This document shows positions 1 through 7,289 of a DNA stretch of 26,011 bases, one piece after another. Both the position numbers and the translations under genes were made by a program. The stretch covers positions 1 to 26,011 of the forward strand of contig CAJKWP010000009.1 in the NCBI GenBank assembly GCA_905203645.1, in the 5' to 3' direction. Position 1 is the first letter of the stretch. Each line of letters opens with the position of its first letter. A model generated the notes under the pieces. It saw only the letters and a program-made list of their open reading frames with translations, had not been told where the DNA came from and searched no databases. This DNA comes from an uncultured Christensenella sp. (GTDB taxonomy: Bacteria > Bacillota > Clostridia > Christensenellales > UBA1242).

Positions 1-42
1 TATAACAACAAAAAAAATAATTTAAAAATATATAAAAAAGTG

Positions 43-71
43 TTGACAAAGTTGGCGTGATCTTATATACT
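43..71 (+). promoter_or_regulatory. Promoter of the S10-spc-alpha operon
   Basis: The -35 box TTGACA (43-48) and -10 box TATACT (66-71) are separated by exactly 17 bp, a near-perfect vegetative (sigma-A type) promoter. The region before it (1-42) is almost pure A/T and could act as an UP element. Transcription should start near 78, giving a 5' leader of about 220 nt before rpsJ. No second comparably good promoter was found inside the operon, so one transcript may cover all 32 genes. Confidence 0.85.
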
Positions 72-77
72 ATCCAA

Positions 78-283
78 GATTCGTAGTCTGGGTTGAAGCA
101 TAAGGTTACTTTGGTTAGCAACAATCAAAGAGAATTTATGTGGACAAGTTGTGAAGAAAATCACAGCGACTTGACTGGAAGAGCTGTTAAAATTTGCCTG
201 ATTTGATCAGGTTTTAATTTTGGCTACGAATGTGGAACACACGGCTAAGTGTTCGCAAACAGCAAAGTCAAGCATGCCAATAC
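78..283 (+). promoter_or_regulatory. Structured 5' leader of rpsJ
   Basis: This untranslated leader is unusually long. Three hairpins can be drawn by eye: 109-130 (CTTTGGTT with AATCAAAG, one G-U, 6-nt loop), 189-221 (CCTGAT-TTG-ATCAGG core with flanking AAAATT/AATTTT) and 235-254 (GAACAC with GTGTTC, 8-nt loop). In E. coli the S10 leader is the target of L4-mediated control of transcription and translation; whether this one has a comparable role is inference. The SD site AGGAGG (284-289) lies just after the structured part. Confidence 0.5.
189..221 (+). terminator. Attenuator-like hairpin in the S10 leader
   Basis: A perfect 6-bp stem CCTGAT/ATCAGG (197-202 with 206-211) closes a TTG triloop, is followed directly by TTTT-AA-TTTT, and is prolonged by an outer AAAATT/AATTTT pairing. 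It resembles a weak intrinsic terminator lying 76 nt before the rpsJ start. It may be an attenuator; the stem is short, so it could also be a plain RNA structural element. Confidence 0.35.
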
Positions 284-297
284 AGGAGGTTTAATAA

Positions 298-606
298 ATG
301 GCAACACAAAAAATCAGAATTAGGCTTAAAGCTTATGACCATTCTTTGTTGGACCAAGCTTGTGCAAGAATTATTGACACAGCCAGCAAAGGTGGGGCAA
401 AAGTTGCAGGCCCAATACCTCTTCCAACCGAAAAGGAAGTGGTAACAGTTATCCGCTCACCACACAAACACAAAGACTCACGTGAGCAATTTGAGTGCAG
501 AACTCACAAAAGAATTATCGATGTTTACAGTCCATCACCAAAAGCAGTTGATTCACTTATGAAACTCGACTTGCCAGCAGGCGTGGATATAAACATCAAA
601 CTGTAA
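298..606 (+). CDS. rpsJ: 30S ribosomal protein S10
   Basis: 102 residues, the normal length for S10, a 30S head protein that also acts (as NusE) in transcription antitermination with NusB. The family signature is clear: IRIRLKAYDH near residue 6, IPLPTEKEVVTVIRSPHKHK in the middle and the extended loop followed by HKRIIDVYSPS. The ATG at 298 has an ideal SD (AGGAGG, 284-289) 8 nt upstream. It is the first gene of the operon, behind the long leader, and rplC follows 10 nt after its stop. Confidence 0.98.
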   Translation: MATQKIRIRLKAYDHSLLDQACARIIDTASKGGAKVAGPIPLPTEKEVVTVIRSPHKHKDSREQFECRTHKRIIDVYSPSPKAVDSLMKLDLPAGVDINIKL

Positions 607-616
607 GGAGGGAAAA

Positions 617-1249
617 ATGAATAAAGCTATTATTGGTAAGAAACTCGGAATGACTCAAGTGTTTACACCAAACGGTCTTGTAATTCCAGTAACAGTAGTT
701 GAAGCAGGCCCTGTTACAGTTGTAAGAAAAAAATCTGCTGAAAAAGAAGGTTATAACGCTGTAGTTGTTGCCTTTGAACAAGTAAGAGAAAAACTTGTAA
801 ACAAACCTGAAATGGGGGTTTTCAAAAAGGCTGACGTTGCTCCACACAGAACATTGAAAGAACTTCGTTTTGAAAACAGCAATGATTATGAAATCGGAAG
901 CGTAATCAAATGTGACATCTTCAATGAAAACGACATGGTAGACGTAAGCGGCACAACACGCGGTCGTGGATTCACTGGAAATATCCAAAGATGGAATGCA
1001 CACAGACTTAAAATGACTCATGGTACCGGACCTGTTCACAGAGAAGTTGGTTCACTCAGTGCAAACTCAACTCCTTCAAGAGTATTCAAAAATAAAAGAA
1101 TGCCTGGACAATATGGACATGAAAACGTAACTATTCAAAACTTGGAAGTTGTGAAGGTTGATGCAGAAAGAAACATCTTGTTGATTAAAGGTTGCATCCC
1201 TGGTCCAAGAGGATCGCTTGTAGTTATTAAGCAAGCGGTTAAGGCGTAG
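617..1249 (+). CDS. rplC: 50S ribosomal protein L3
   Basis: 210 residues, standard for L3, one of the first proteins to bind 23S rRNA and needed to start 50S assembly; its long loop reaches towards the peptidyl-transferase centre. The start (IIGKKLGMTQVF) and the central region (TRGRGFTGNIQRW, then GTGPVHREVGSLSANSTPSR, MPGQYG) are diagnostic. An AAGGAGG site overlaps the end of the rpsJ stop region a few nt before the ATG. rplD follows after 9 nt. Nothing unusual was seen. Confidence 0.98.
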   Translation: MNKAIIGKKLGMTQVFTPNGLVIPVTVVEAGPVTVVRKKSAEKEGYNAVVVAFEQVREKLVNKPEMGVFKKADVAPHRTLKELRFENSNDYEIGSVIKCDIFNENDMVDVSGTTRGRGFTGNIQRWNAHRLKMTHGTGPVHREVGSLSANSTPSRVFKNKRMPGQYGHENVTIQNLEVVKVDAERNILLIKGCIPGPRGSLVVIKQAVKA

Positions 1250-1258
1250 GAGGAAACG

Positions 1259-1885
1259 ATGGCAAAAGTTAAATTATACAACGTAAAAGCTGAAGAAGTT
1301 GGTTCACTTACAGTAAGTGACGAAGTTTTCAAAGCTGAATACAACGAGGGTTTGGTTCATGAAGTTGTTGTTGCTCAAAGAGCTAACTTAAGACAAGGTA
1401 CAAAATCAACTTTGACAAGAAGCGAAGTTCGTGGACATGCAAAGAAACCTTTCAGACAAAAACATACAGGTAATGCAAGACAAGGTTCTACAAAGGGACC
1501 TCACCAAATCGGTGGTGGCGTTGCATTCGCTCCAAAACCAAGAGATTTTTCAAAGAAAATTAACAAACAAGCAAGAAGAACTGCTTTGGCAAGCGCATTG
1601 AGTGCAAAATTTGATGCAAAAGAAATTGTATTCTTGAATGAATTTAAATTTGCTGATGCAAAAACAAAATATGCACAAGAATTTGCTGACAGTTTCAAAC
1701 TTGGCAAAAACAACTTGGTAGTTGTTAGCGCAAATGATGAAACAGTTACAAGGGCAACAAACAATATGCCAAACGTAAATCTTCAACTTGCAGATTGCTT
1801 GAGTGTATCTGACGTTGTTATGAACAATAAATTGTTTATTACAAAAGATGCTGCAAAAATAATTGAGGAGGGTTACGCTGAATGA
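1259..1885 (+). CDS. rplD: 50S ribosomal protein L4
   Basis: 208 residues, normal for L4, a primary 23S rRNA binder whose loop lines the peptide exit tunnel; in E. coli it is also the feedback regulator of the S10 operon. The tunnel-loop region is recognisable (RSEVRGHAKKPFRQKHTGNA then ARQGSTKGPHQIGGGVAFAP at about residues 60-95). The SD is AGGAGG just before the ATG. Its last codons overlap the rplW start by 4 nt (ATGA), implying translational coupling. Whether it binds the structured leader at 78-283 is untested. Confidence 0.97.
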   Translation: MAKVKLYNVKAEEVGSLTVSDEVFKAEYNEGLVHEVVVAQRANLRQGTKSTLTRSEVRGHAKKPFRQKHTGNARQGSTKGPHQIGGGVAFAPKPRDFSKKINKQARRTALASALSAKFDAKEIVFLNEFKFADAKTKYAQEFADSFKLGKNNLVVVSANDETVTRATNNMPNVNLQLADCLSVSDVVMNNKLFITKDAAKIIEEGYAE

Positions 1886-2184
1886 AAGCCCAAGAAATTA
1901 TAATCAAACCTATTTTGACTGAAAAAAGTTATGTAGGTATACAAAACAAAGTTTACACATTCAAAGTAAACAAAAATGCTAACAAAATCGAAATCGCAAA
2001 AGCAGTTGAAGAATTGTTTAATGTAAAAGTAGAAAAAGTTAACACAATCCTTGTAAAAGGACATCAAAAATCACAAAACACAAAGTCGGGCAGAACTGTT
2101 GGAAAAACAAGTGATTACAAAAAAGCAATTGTAACTCTTAAAGCTGACAGCAAGCCAATCGCTTTCTTTGAAAGCTTATCTTAA
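1882..2184 (+). CDS. rplW: 50S ribosomal protein L23
   Basis: 100 residues, standard for L23, which sits at the exit-tunnel mouth and is the docking site for trigger factor and SRP. The family pattern IIIKPILTEKSY at the N terminus and YTFKVNKNANKIEIAKAVEE next to it are typical, as is the later GRTVGKTSDYKKAIVTL. The ATG overlaps the rplD stop (ATGA), with GAGGAGGG about 11 nt upstream inside rplD. The gap to rplB is 10 nt. Confidence 0.97.
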   Translation: MKAQEIIIKPILTEKSYVGIQNKVYTFKVNKNANKIEIAKAVEELFNVKVEKVNTILVKGHQKSQNTKSGRTVGKTSDYKKAIVTLKADSKPIAFFESLS

Positions 2185-2194
2185 GGAGTAAAAA

Positions 2195-3022
2195 ATGGCA
2201 ATAAAAACAAATAAGCCAACTTCAGCAGGCAGAAGATTTTTAACAACAGCTTCGTTTTCGGAAGTAACAAAAAAGACTCCCGAGAAAAGCCTTCTTGAAG
2301 TTAAGAAAAAAACTGGTGGCAGAAACTCTTATGGAAGAATAACAGTTCGTCACCATGGCGGTGGAAACAGACAAAAATACAGAGTAATTGATTTCAAACG
2401 TAACAAAGATAACGTACCTGCAAAGGTTGTTGGAATCGAATACGACCCAAACCGTTCAGCATATATTGCACTTATTTGCTATGTTGATGGAACAAAATCT
2501 TATATTTTGGCACCTATTGGTTTGAATGTTGGTGACATCATTGAAAGTGGTGTCGAAGTTGAAATAAAAGTCGGAAATTGCTTGCCACTTGAAAATATTC
2601 CAGTTGGTTCAACAATTCACAATATTGAATTTGTTCCTGGAAAAGGTGGACAAATTGCAAGATCTGCCGGTGTTGAAGTTCAACTTGTTGCAAAAGAAGG
2701 CAAATATGCAATGCTCAGAATGCCAAGTGGCGAAATGAGAAAAGTTCTTGCTCGTTGCCGTGCAACCATTGGAACAGTATCAAATCCAGATCATGAACTT
2801 GTTTCTATCGGTAAAGCCGGAAGAAAAAGACATATGGGTGTTAGACCTACCGTTCGTGGTGTAGTTATGAACCCAAATGATCACCCACACGGTGGTGGTG
2901 AAGGTAAATCACCTATCGGTAAAAAATCACCTGTTACACCTTGGGGTAAACCTGCTCTTGGTTATAAGACAAGAAAGAAAAATAAATCTTCTGACAGACT
3001 TATTGTCAAGAGAGTTAATTAG
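2195..3022 (+). CDS. rplB: 50S ribosomal protein L2
   Basis: 275 residues, the usual size for L2, which binds 23S rRNA domain IV, supports subunit joining and lies close to the peptidyl-transferase centre. Landmarks are VRHHGGGNR (residues 51-59) and NPNDHPHGGGEGKSPIGKK (226-244), which contains the universally conserved His (H230 here) of the HPHGGG motif. The basic C terminus (KTRKKNKSSDRLIVKR) is normal. SD AAGGAG precedes the ATG; rpsS follows after 9 nt. Confidence 0.99.
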   Translation: MAIKTNKPTSAGRRFLTTASFSEVTKKTPEKSLLEVKKKTGGRNSYGRITVRHHGGGNRQKYRVIDFKRNKDNVPAKVVGIEYDPNRSAYIALICYVDGTKSYILAPIGLNVGDIIESGVEVEIKVGNCLPLENIPVGSTIHNIEFVPGKGGQIARSAGVEVQLVAKEGKYAMLRMPSGEMRKVLARCRATIGTVSNPDHELVSIGKAGRKRHMGVRPTVRGVVMNPNDHPHGGGEGKSPIGKKSPVTPWGKPALGYKTRKKNKSSDRLIVKRVN

Positions 3023-3031
3023 GAGTGAAAT

Positions 3032-3328
3032 ATGAGTAGATCGTTAAAGAAAAAACCTTATGTATTTCCAAGACTTTTAACAAAAGTTCAAGAAATGGCA
3101 GAAAAAGGTGAAAAGAAACCAATTAAAACTTGGTCAAGAGCATCAGTTATTTATCCTGAATTTGTTGGTTATACATTTGCTGTTCACAACGGAAGAAAAC
3201 ATGTTCCTGTATATTGTACAGTTGAAATGGTTGGTCACAAACTTGGTGAATTTGCTCCTACAAGAACATTTAAAGGCCATGCTGGTAAAAAACAAAAAGG
3301 TGGCGCAACCACCGGGAATAAAGGTTGA
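3032..3328 (+). CDS. rpsS: 30S ribosomal protein S19
   Basis: 98 residues. S19 is a 30S head protein that pairs with S13 and contacts A-site tRNA. The N terminus MSRSLKKKPYVFPRLL and the later KTWSRASVIYPEFVGYTFAVHN and KLGEFAPTRTFKGH blocks are the S19 signature; the C terminus is a basic Gly/Lys tail. SD TAGGAGTG lies before the ATG. It sits in its usual place between rplB and rplV. Confidence 0.98.
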   Translation: MSRSLKKKPYVFPRLLTKVQEMAEKGEKKPIKTWSRASVIYPEFVGYTFAVHNGRKHVPVYCTVEMVGHKLGEFAPTRTFKGHAGKKQKGGATTGNKG

Positions 3329-3338
3329 GAGGTGAAAA

Positions 3339-3734
3339 ATGGCTACAAGAATTAGAGAAAAAGCAAAGAAAAGACAAGAACAAAAAGATCAAAGACCTTA
3401 TGCTGTTGCAAGATATATAAGAATGAGCCCATCAAAAGTTCGTATCGTTTTGGACAATGTAAGAGGCAAATCAGCAACAGAAGCAGTTGCGATTTTGGAA
3501 AATTCACCTCAATCAGCTGCACAAGTATGTTTGAAACTTTTGAATTCAGCTATTGCAAATGGTGAAAACAACAAAGGTTTGAACAAACAAGATTTGTACG
3601 TAGCAGAATGTTATGCAACACCTGGACCAACTCTTAAAAGAATTTTGATAAGAGCAAGAGGAAGAGCAGACAGAATGCTTAAAAGATCATGTCACATAAC
3701 AATTATACTTGATCAAAAGGCTAAGGAGGTATAA
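3339..3734 (+). CDS. rplV: 50S ribosomal protein L22
   Basis: 131 residues, about 15-20 longer than the shortest family members because of a Lys/Arg/Gln-rich N-terminal stretch (residues 2-19). L22 contacts all 23S domains; its beta-hairpin lines the exit tunnel and is a site of macrolide-resistance changes. The hairpin is visible at residues 96-124 (GPTLKRILIRARGRADRMLK then HITIIL), and the core has ARYIRMSPSKVRIVLD. The stop is one nt before the rpsC ATG. Confidence 0.97.
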   Translation: MATRIREKAKKRQEQKDQRPYAVARYIRMSPSKVRIVLDNVRGKSATEAVAILENSPQSAAQVCLKLLNSAIANGENNKGLNKQDLYVAECYATPGPTLKRILIRARGRADRMLKRSCHITIILDQKAKEV

Positions 3735-3735
3735 G

Positions 3736-4401
3736 ATGGGACAAAAGGTAAGTCCAATCGGACTCAGAGTAGGCATAAATAAGGGTTGGGATTCAACTTG
3801 GTATGCTGAAAAAGAAGATGTTGCAAAATACATCAAAGAAGACAATGAAATAAGAAAATTTGTTAAGAAAAACTATGCAAATTGCGGAATAAGCAAAGTT
3901 GCAATCGAAAGAACAAAAAACAAATTGACTGTTAACATTTATACCGGAAGACCAGGAATGCTCATTGGTGCAAAAGGTGTAGGAATTGAACAATTCAAAG
4001 CAAACTTGTCAAAAGTTGTTGCACCTACAAAAAACCTTTTCATAAATGTAAAAGAAATCAAGAAGCCAGATTTGGATGCTGTTTTGGTTGCTGAAAGTAT
4101 CGTAAGCCAACTTGAAAAAAGAATTCCATTCAGAAGAGCTTTGCGTGGAGCAATTCAAAGAGTTATGAAAGCTGGTGCAAAAGGTTGTAAAGTTCAAGTA
4201 AGTGGTGTTGTTGATGGTGCAAACTCAATCGCAAGAACTGAAAAATATATGGAAGGTTCTTTGCCACTTCATACACTCAGAGCAGACATTGATTATGGTG
4301 TAGCTTCTGCATTTACAAACTATGGAAAACTTGGCGTAAAAGTATGGATTTACAAAGGTGAAATCCTTAAAACCAAGGAAGATAAAGGAGGAAGACAATA
4401 A
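3736..4401 (+). CDS. rpsC: 30S ribosomal protein S3
   Basis: 221 residues from the ATG at 3736. I chose this start over an in-frame ATG at 3709 inside rplV because it begins with the canonical MGQKVSPIGLRVG and has AGGAGGT just upstream. S3 forms part of the mRNA entry site with mRNA helicase activity. The type II KH domain carries its GxxG loop at residues 78-81 (LIGAKG within GRPGMLIGAKG). C-terminal blocks (GIQRVMKAGAKG-like region, LGVKVWIYKGE) are typical. Its TAA shares one base with the rplP ATG. Confidence 0.98.
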   Translation: MGQKVSPIGLRVGINKGWDSTWYAEKEDVAKYIKEDNEIRKFVKKNYANCGISKVAIERTKNKLTVNIYTGRPGMLIGAKGVGIEQFKANLSKVVAPTKNLFINVKEIKKPDLDAVLVAESIVSQLEKRIPFRRALRGAIQRVMKAGAKGCKVQVSGVVDGANSIARTEKYMEGSLPLHTLRADIDYGVASAFTNYGKLGVKVWIYKGEILKTKEDKGGRQ

Positions 4402-4826
4402 TGTTGATGCCTAAAAGAGTTAAGCGTAGAAGAGTACATCGTGGCAGAATGACTGGTGTCGCTACACGTGGTAATGTTCTTGCTTATGGAGATTATGGTA
4501 TCATTGCAACAGAACCATGCTGGATCAAATCAAATCAAATCGAAGCAGCACGTATCGCAATGACCAGATTTATCAAAAGAGGTGGTCAAGTTTGGATCAA
4601 AATATTCCCTGACAAACCTGTTACAAAAAAACCTGCTGAAACTCGTATGGGTTCTGGTAAAGGTTCACCAGAATTTTGGGTTGCAGTTGTTAAACCAGGC
4701 AGAATCCTTTTTGAAATGAAAGGTGTGACTGAAGATGTGGCAAGAGAAGCATTGAGACTTGGTTCTATGAAACTTCCTTGCAAAACAAAATTTATAAAGA
4801 GGGAGGAAGTAGCAAATGAAAACTAA
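4401..4826 (+). CDS. rplP: 50S ribosomal protein L16
   Basis: 141 residues, normal for L16, a late-assembling 50S protein near the A-site tRNA elbow. Diagnostic blocks are MLMPKRVKRRRVHRGRM at the start, IEAARIAMTRFIKRGGQVWI in the middle, and RMGSGKGSPEFWVAVVKPG. The first ATG is preferred since MLxPKRVK is the conserved N terminus. It overlaps rpsC by one nt (TAATG) and rpmC by 11 nt, so all three are probably translationally coupled. Confidence 0.98.
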   Translation: MLMPKRVKRRRVHRGRMTGVATRGNVLAYGDYGIIATEPCWIKSNQIEAARIAMTRFIKRGGQVWIKIFPDKPVTKKPAETRMGSGKGSPEFWVAVVKPGRILFEMKGVTEDVAREALRLGSMKLPCKTKFIKREEVANEN

Positions 4827-5022
4827 AGACATAAGAAGTATGACAACAAAAGAATTGAAAACAAAACTTAATGAACTTACAAGCGAACTTTTCAATTTGA
4901 GATTTTCACACGCTACTGGAAATCTTCCAAACAACATGCAGTTGCATACAGTAAAGAAGGACATAGCGAAGGTTAAAACAATCATAAGAGAAAGAGAACT
5001 TAAAGAAGGAGTTGAAGCATAA
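4816..5022 (+). CDS. rpmC: 50S ribosomal protein L29
   Basis: 68 residues. L29 is a small two-helix protein beside L23 at the tunnel exit. The pattern MTTKELKTKLNELTSELFNL with a second helix containing VKKDIAKVKTIIRERE is typical. It starts 11 nt inside rplP, with GGGAGGAAG about 8 nt upstream in the rplP reading frame. Its stop overlaps the rpsQ ATG (TAATG). Confidence 0.97.
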   Translation: MKTKDIRSMTTKELKTKLNELTSELFNLRFSHATGNLPNNMQLHTVKKDIAKVKTIIRERELKEGVEA

Positions 5023-5279
5023 TGGAAAGAAACAATAGACCAACAAAAACAGGTGTTGTTGTAAGCGCAGGAAAAATGGATAAAACTGCTGTCGTTATGG
5101 TAGTTTCAAACTCCAAACACCCAATTTACAAAAAAGTTGTGAAAAAATCTAACAAATTTAAAGTTCATGACGAAAATAACGAATGTGGACTTGGTGATAC
5201 AGTCGAAATCATGGAAACAAGACCACTGAGCAAGGAAAAATATTACAGACTTGTTCGTATCGTTGAAAAAGCAAAATAA
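5022..5279 (+). CDS. rpsQ: 30S ribosomal protein S17
   Basis: 85 residues, the ordinary size for S17, an early 16S rRNA binder of OB fold. Recognisable blocks are KTGVVVSAGKMDKTAVVMV, the basic HPIYKKVVKKSNKFKVHDE and the GDTVEIMETRPLSKEKYYRL region. Its ATG uses the last base of the rpmC stop codon, with an AAGGAG site inside rpmC. It is the last gene of the classical S10 section; rplN follows after 12 nt. Confidence 0.98.
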   Translation: MERNNRPTKTGVVVSAGKMDKTAVVMVVSNSKHPIYKKVVKKSNKFKVHDENNECGLGDTVEIMETRPLSKEKYYRLVRIVEKAK

Positions 5280-5291
5280 AAGGAGATAATT

Positions 5292-5660
5292 ATGATACAA
5301 CCACAAACAATGCTTAAAGTTGCTGATAACACAGGTGCAAAACAAATCATGTGTATCCGTATTCTTGGCGGTTCTTTCAGAAGAAGTGGCAACATTGGTG
5401 ATGTTATAATTGCCTCTGTAAAAAGTGCTATTCCTGGTGGAATGGTTAAAAAAGGTGATGTCGTTAAAGCTGTTATCGTAAGAACAAGTAAAGGGCTCAG
5501 AAGACCTGATGGTACCCACATCCGTTTTGATGACAACGCTGCCGTAATCATTGACAACCAAAAACAACCAAAAGGAACACGTATATTTGGACCTATTGCC
5601 AGAGAGCTTAGAGATAAAAACTATATGAAGATTATTTCTCTTGCTCCTGAGGTAATATAA
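5292..5660 (+). CDS. rplN: 50S ribosomal protein L14
   Basis: 122 residues, exactly the family length. L14 sits at the subunit interface in bridge B8 and is the docking site of the silencing factor RsfS. The N terminus MIQPQTMLKVADNTGAK and the IPGGMVKKGDVVKAVIVRT and FGPIARELRDKNYMKIISLA blocks are unmistakable. SD AAAAGGAG precedes the ATG. It opens the spc section of the operon. Confidence 0.99.
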   Translation: MIQPQTMLKVADNTGAKQIMCIRILGGSFRRSGNIGDVIIASVKSAIPGGMVKKGDVVKAVIVRTSKGLRRPDGTHIRFDDNAAVIIDNQKQPKGTRIFGPIARELRDKNYMKIISLAPEVI

Positions 5661-5672
5661 AGGAGAAGGTAA

Positions 5673-6119
5673 ATGAATATTAAAAAAGGTGATACTGTTG
5701 TTGTAATAACAGGTAAAGATAAAGGTAAGTCTGGAAAAGTTTTGGAAGTATTCCCAAAACAAAACAGAGTATTGGTAGAAAATATCAACATCGTTTCAAG
5801 ACACACAAAACCAAAGAGTGCTCAAGAAAAAGGTGGAATAATCAAGAAACCTGCTCCAATCAATGCTTCAAATGTTATGGTTCTTTGTGATTGCGGGAAA
5901 GCAACAAGAGTTGCTTACAAACTTGTAAATGGCAAAAAAGTACGTATTTGCAAAAAATGCGGAAACAGCCTTGATAAAGAACATGCAAAAGCTGTGAAAA
6001 AAGAAGCAAAAAAAGCAGTTAAAGCAGAAAAAGAAACTGCAAAAACCGAAAAAGCCGAAGCAAAAGTTGAAAAACCAAAAACAACTGCAAAGAAAAAAGC
6101 AGTTAAAGAAGAAAAGTAG
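5673..6119 (+). CDS. rplX: 50S ribosomal protein L24 with extended C-terminal tail
   Basis: 148 residues against about 100-115 usually. The first 103 are a normal L24 (KOW motif region KKGDTVVVITGKDKGKSGKV, residues 4-23; NIVSRHTKPKS), a primary initiator of 50S assembly. A CxC...CxxC set (Cys72, 74, 93, 96) probably binds zinc. Residues 104-148 form a low-complexity tail of Lys, Ala and Glu with AKKAVKAEK/AEKETAKTEK-like repeats and no known domain. SD AAAGGAGAAGG lies before the ATG, and rplE follows after 11 nt. The tail keeps the reading frame and ends just before a good rplE SD, so it looks genuine. Confidence 0.95.
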   Translation: MNIKKGDTVVVITGKDKGKSGKVLEVFPKQNRVLVENINIVSRHTKPKSAQEKGGIIKKPAPINASNVMVLCDCGKATRVAYKLVNGKKVRICKKCGNSLDKEHAKAVKKEAKKAVKAEKETAKTEKAEAKVEKPKTTAKKKAVKEEK

Positions 6120-6130
6120 GAGGATGACAA

Positions 6131-6676
6131 ATGGAAACAAGACTTAAAACTTATTATAGAAATGAAGTTATCCCTTTTCTTATGAAAAATGGTGGATATA
6201 AAAACGTTAATGAAGTTCCAAAACTTGAAAAAATAGTTTTGAATATGGGACTTGGCGAGGTTAAAGATAATTCAAAAAGCTTTAACATTGCACTTGACGA
6301 ATTGACCGCAATTGCTGGACAAAAAGCAGTCCCAACTCATGCTAAAAAGGCAATTTCAAACTTTAAAGTAAGACAAGGTATGAAAGTTGGTGCAAAAGTT
6401 ACACTTCGTGGTGACAGAATGTATCAATTTCTTGACAAACTTGTTGCAATTGCTCTTCCAAGATTAAGAGATTTTAAGGGTATTTCCCCAAAAAGTTTTG
6501 ATGGAAAAGGCAATTATGCTATGGGAATCAAAGAACAACTTATTTTCCCAGAAATCGTTTATGACAAAGTCGACAAAATTCGCGGGCTTGATGTTATGAT
6601 TGTTACATCTGCAAAAACAGACAAAGAAGCACTTGAATTGTTGAAGGCACTTGGTATGCCTTTCAGTGCAAGATAG
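6131..6676 (+). CDS. rplE: 50S ribosomal protein L5
   Basis: 181 residues, family norm about 179. L5 forms the 5S RNP with L18 and 5S rRNA and contacts the P-site tRNA T-loop. Typical blocks are LEKIVLNMGLGEVKDNSK, AKKAISNFKVRQGMKVGAKV TLRG and GNYAMGIKEQLIFPEI, ending with the LKALGMPF motif. SD AGGAGGATG lies before the ATG. rpsN follows 10 nt after the stop. Confidence 0.98.
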   Translation: METRLKTYYRNEVIPFLMKNGGYKNVNEVPKLEKIVLNMGLGEVKDNSKSFNIALDELTAIAGQKAVPTHAKKAISNFKVRQGMKVGAKVTLRGDRMYQFLDKLVAIALPRLRDFKGISPKSFDGKGNYAMGIKEQLIFPEIVYDKVDKIRGLDVMIVTSAKTDKEALELLKALGMPFSAR

Positions 6677-6686
6677 GAGTAATATT

Positions 6687-6872
6687 ATGGCAAAAAAATC
6701 TTTAATAGAAAAACAAAAAAGAACTCAAAAATTTGCTACTCGCGAATATACAAGATGCAGTTTGTGTGGAAGACCTCATGCAGTACTCAAAAAGTACGGT
6801 CTTTGCAGAATTTGTTTTCGTGAACTTGCTAACAAAGGGGAAATTCCTGGCGTTAAAAAGGCAAGTTGGTAA
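6687..6872 (+). CDS. rpsN: 30S ribosomal protein S14, zinc-binding (type Z)
   Basis: 61 residues starting with MAKKSLIEKQKR at 6687; an in-frame GTG/ATG extension to 6651 lies inside rplE and is rejected because TAGGAG sits just before 6687. This is the short, zinc-binding S14, with four Cys at residues 24, 27, 40 and 43 (CSLCGRPH and CRICFREL). S14 binds late in the 30S head next to S3 and S10. The type Z form is the ancestral one in Gram-positives; many also hold a zinc-free copy elsewhere, not visible here. Confidence 0.98.
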   Translation: MAKKSLIEKQKRTQKFATREYTRCSLCGRPHAVLKKYGLCRICFRELANKGEIPGVKKASW

Positions 6873-6881
6873 GGAGGAATT

Positions 6882-7280
6882 ATGGTTACAGATCCAATCG
6901 CAGATATGCTTACAAGAATTAGAAATGCCATCAATGCAAAACACAAAACTGTAGAGGTTGACTTTTCTAATGAAAAAAATGCTATCGCTAAAATCCTTTT
7001 AGAAGAAGGATACATCGCAAATATGGAAGTCGTTACAAATGTTAAGGGCTTCAAACAAATTATTATCACCATCAAATACATGGAAAACAATGAAAGTGTA
7101 ATTGCTGGTCTTAAAAGAATTTCCAAACCTGGTCTTCGTGTGTATGCTACATGCGAAAAATTGCCAAAAGTAATCAGTGGTTTGGGTATTGCAATTATTT
7201 CAACAAACAAGGGAATACTTACTGACAAACAAGCACGTGAAAAAGGTGTTGGCGGTGAAGTACTTGCCTATGTGTGGTAG
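6882..7280 (+). CDS. rpsH: 30S ribosomal protein S8
   Basis: 132 residues, the usual size. S8 is a primary 16S rRNA binder; in E. coli it also represses the spc operon by binding mRNA near rplE. The N terminus MVTDPIADMLTRIRNAI and the C terminus REKGVGGEVLAYVW are diagnostic. SD AAGGAGG precedes the ATG, 9 nt after rpsN. I did not see an obvious S8-target-like hairpin at the rplE start, but did not search exhaustively. Confidence 0.98.
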   Translation: MVTDPIADMLTRIRNAINAKHKTVEVDFSNEKNAIAKILLEEGYIANMEVVTNVKGFKQIIITIKYMENNESVIAGLKRISKPGLRVYATCEKLPKVISGLGIAIISTNKGILTDKQAREKGVGGEVLAYVW

Positions 7281-7289
7281 GAGGTTAAT

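Noticed and set aside
230..445. 71-residue + frame across the leader and rpsJ
   Set aside because: It overlaps rpsJ in another frame; rpsJ is unmistakable and the shadow has no SD that fits.
596..1039. 147-residue minus-strand open frame
   Set aside because: It lies entirely opposite rplC, is Phe/Tyr/Ser-rich as expected from the complement of a Lys-rich gene, and has no SD or family resemblance.
3709..3735. Upstream ATG for rpsC
   Set aside because: It would add nine residues inside rplV before the canonical MGQKVSPIG; the SD fits the later ATG.
5868..6140. 90-residue minus frame, very rich in Phe and Cys
   Set aside because: It is the complement of the low-complexity Lys/Ala/Glu tail of rplX.
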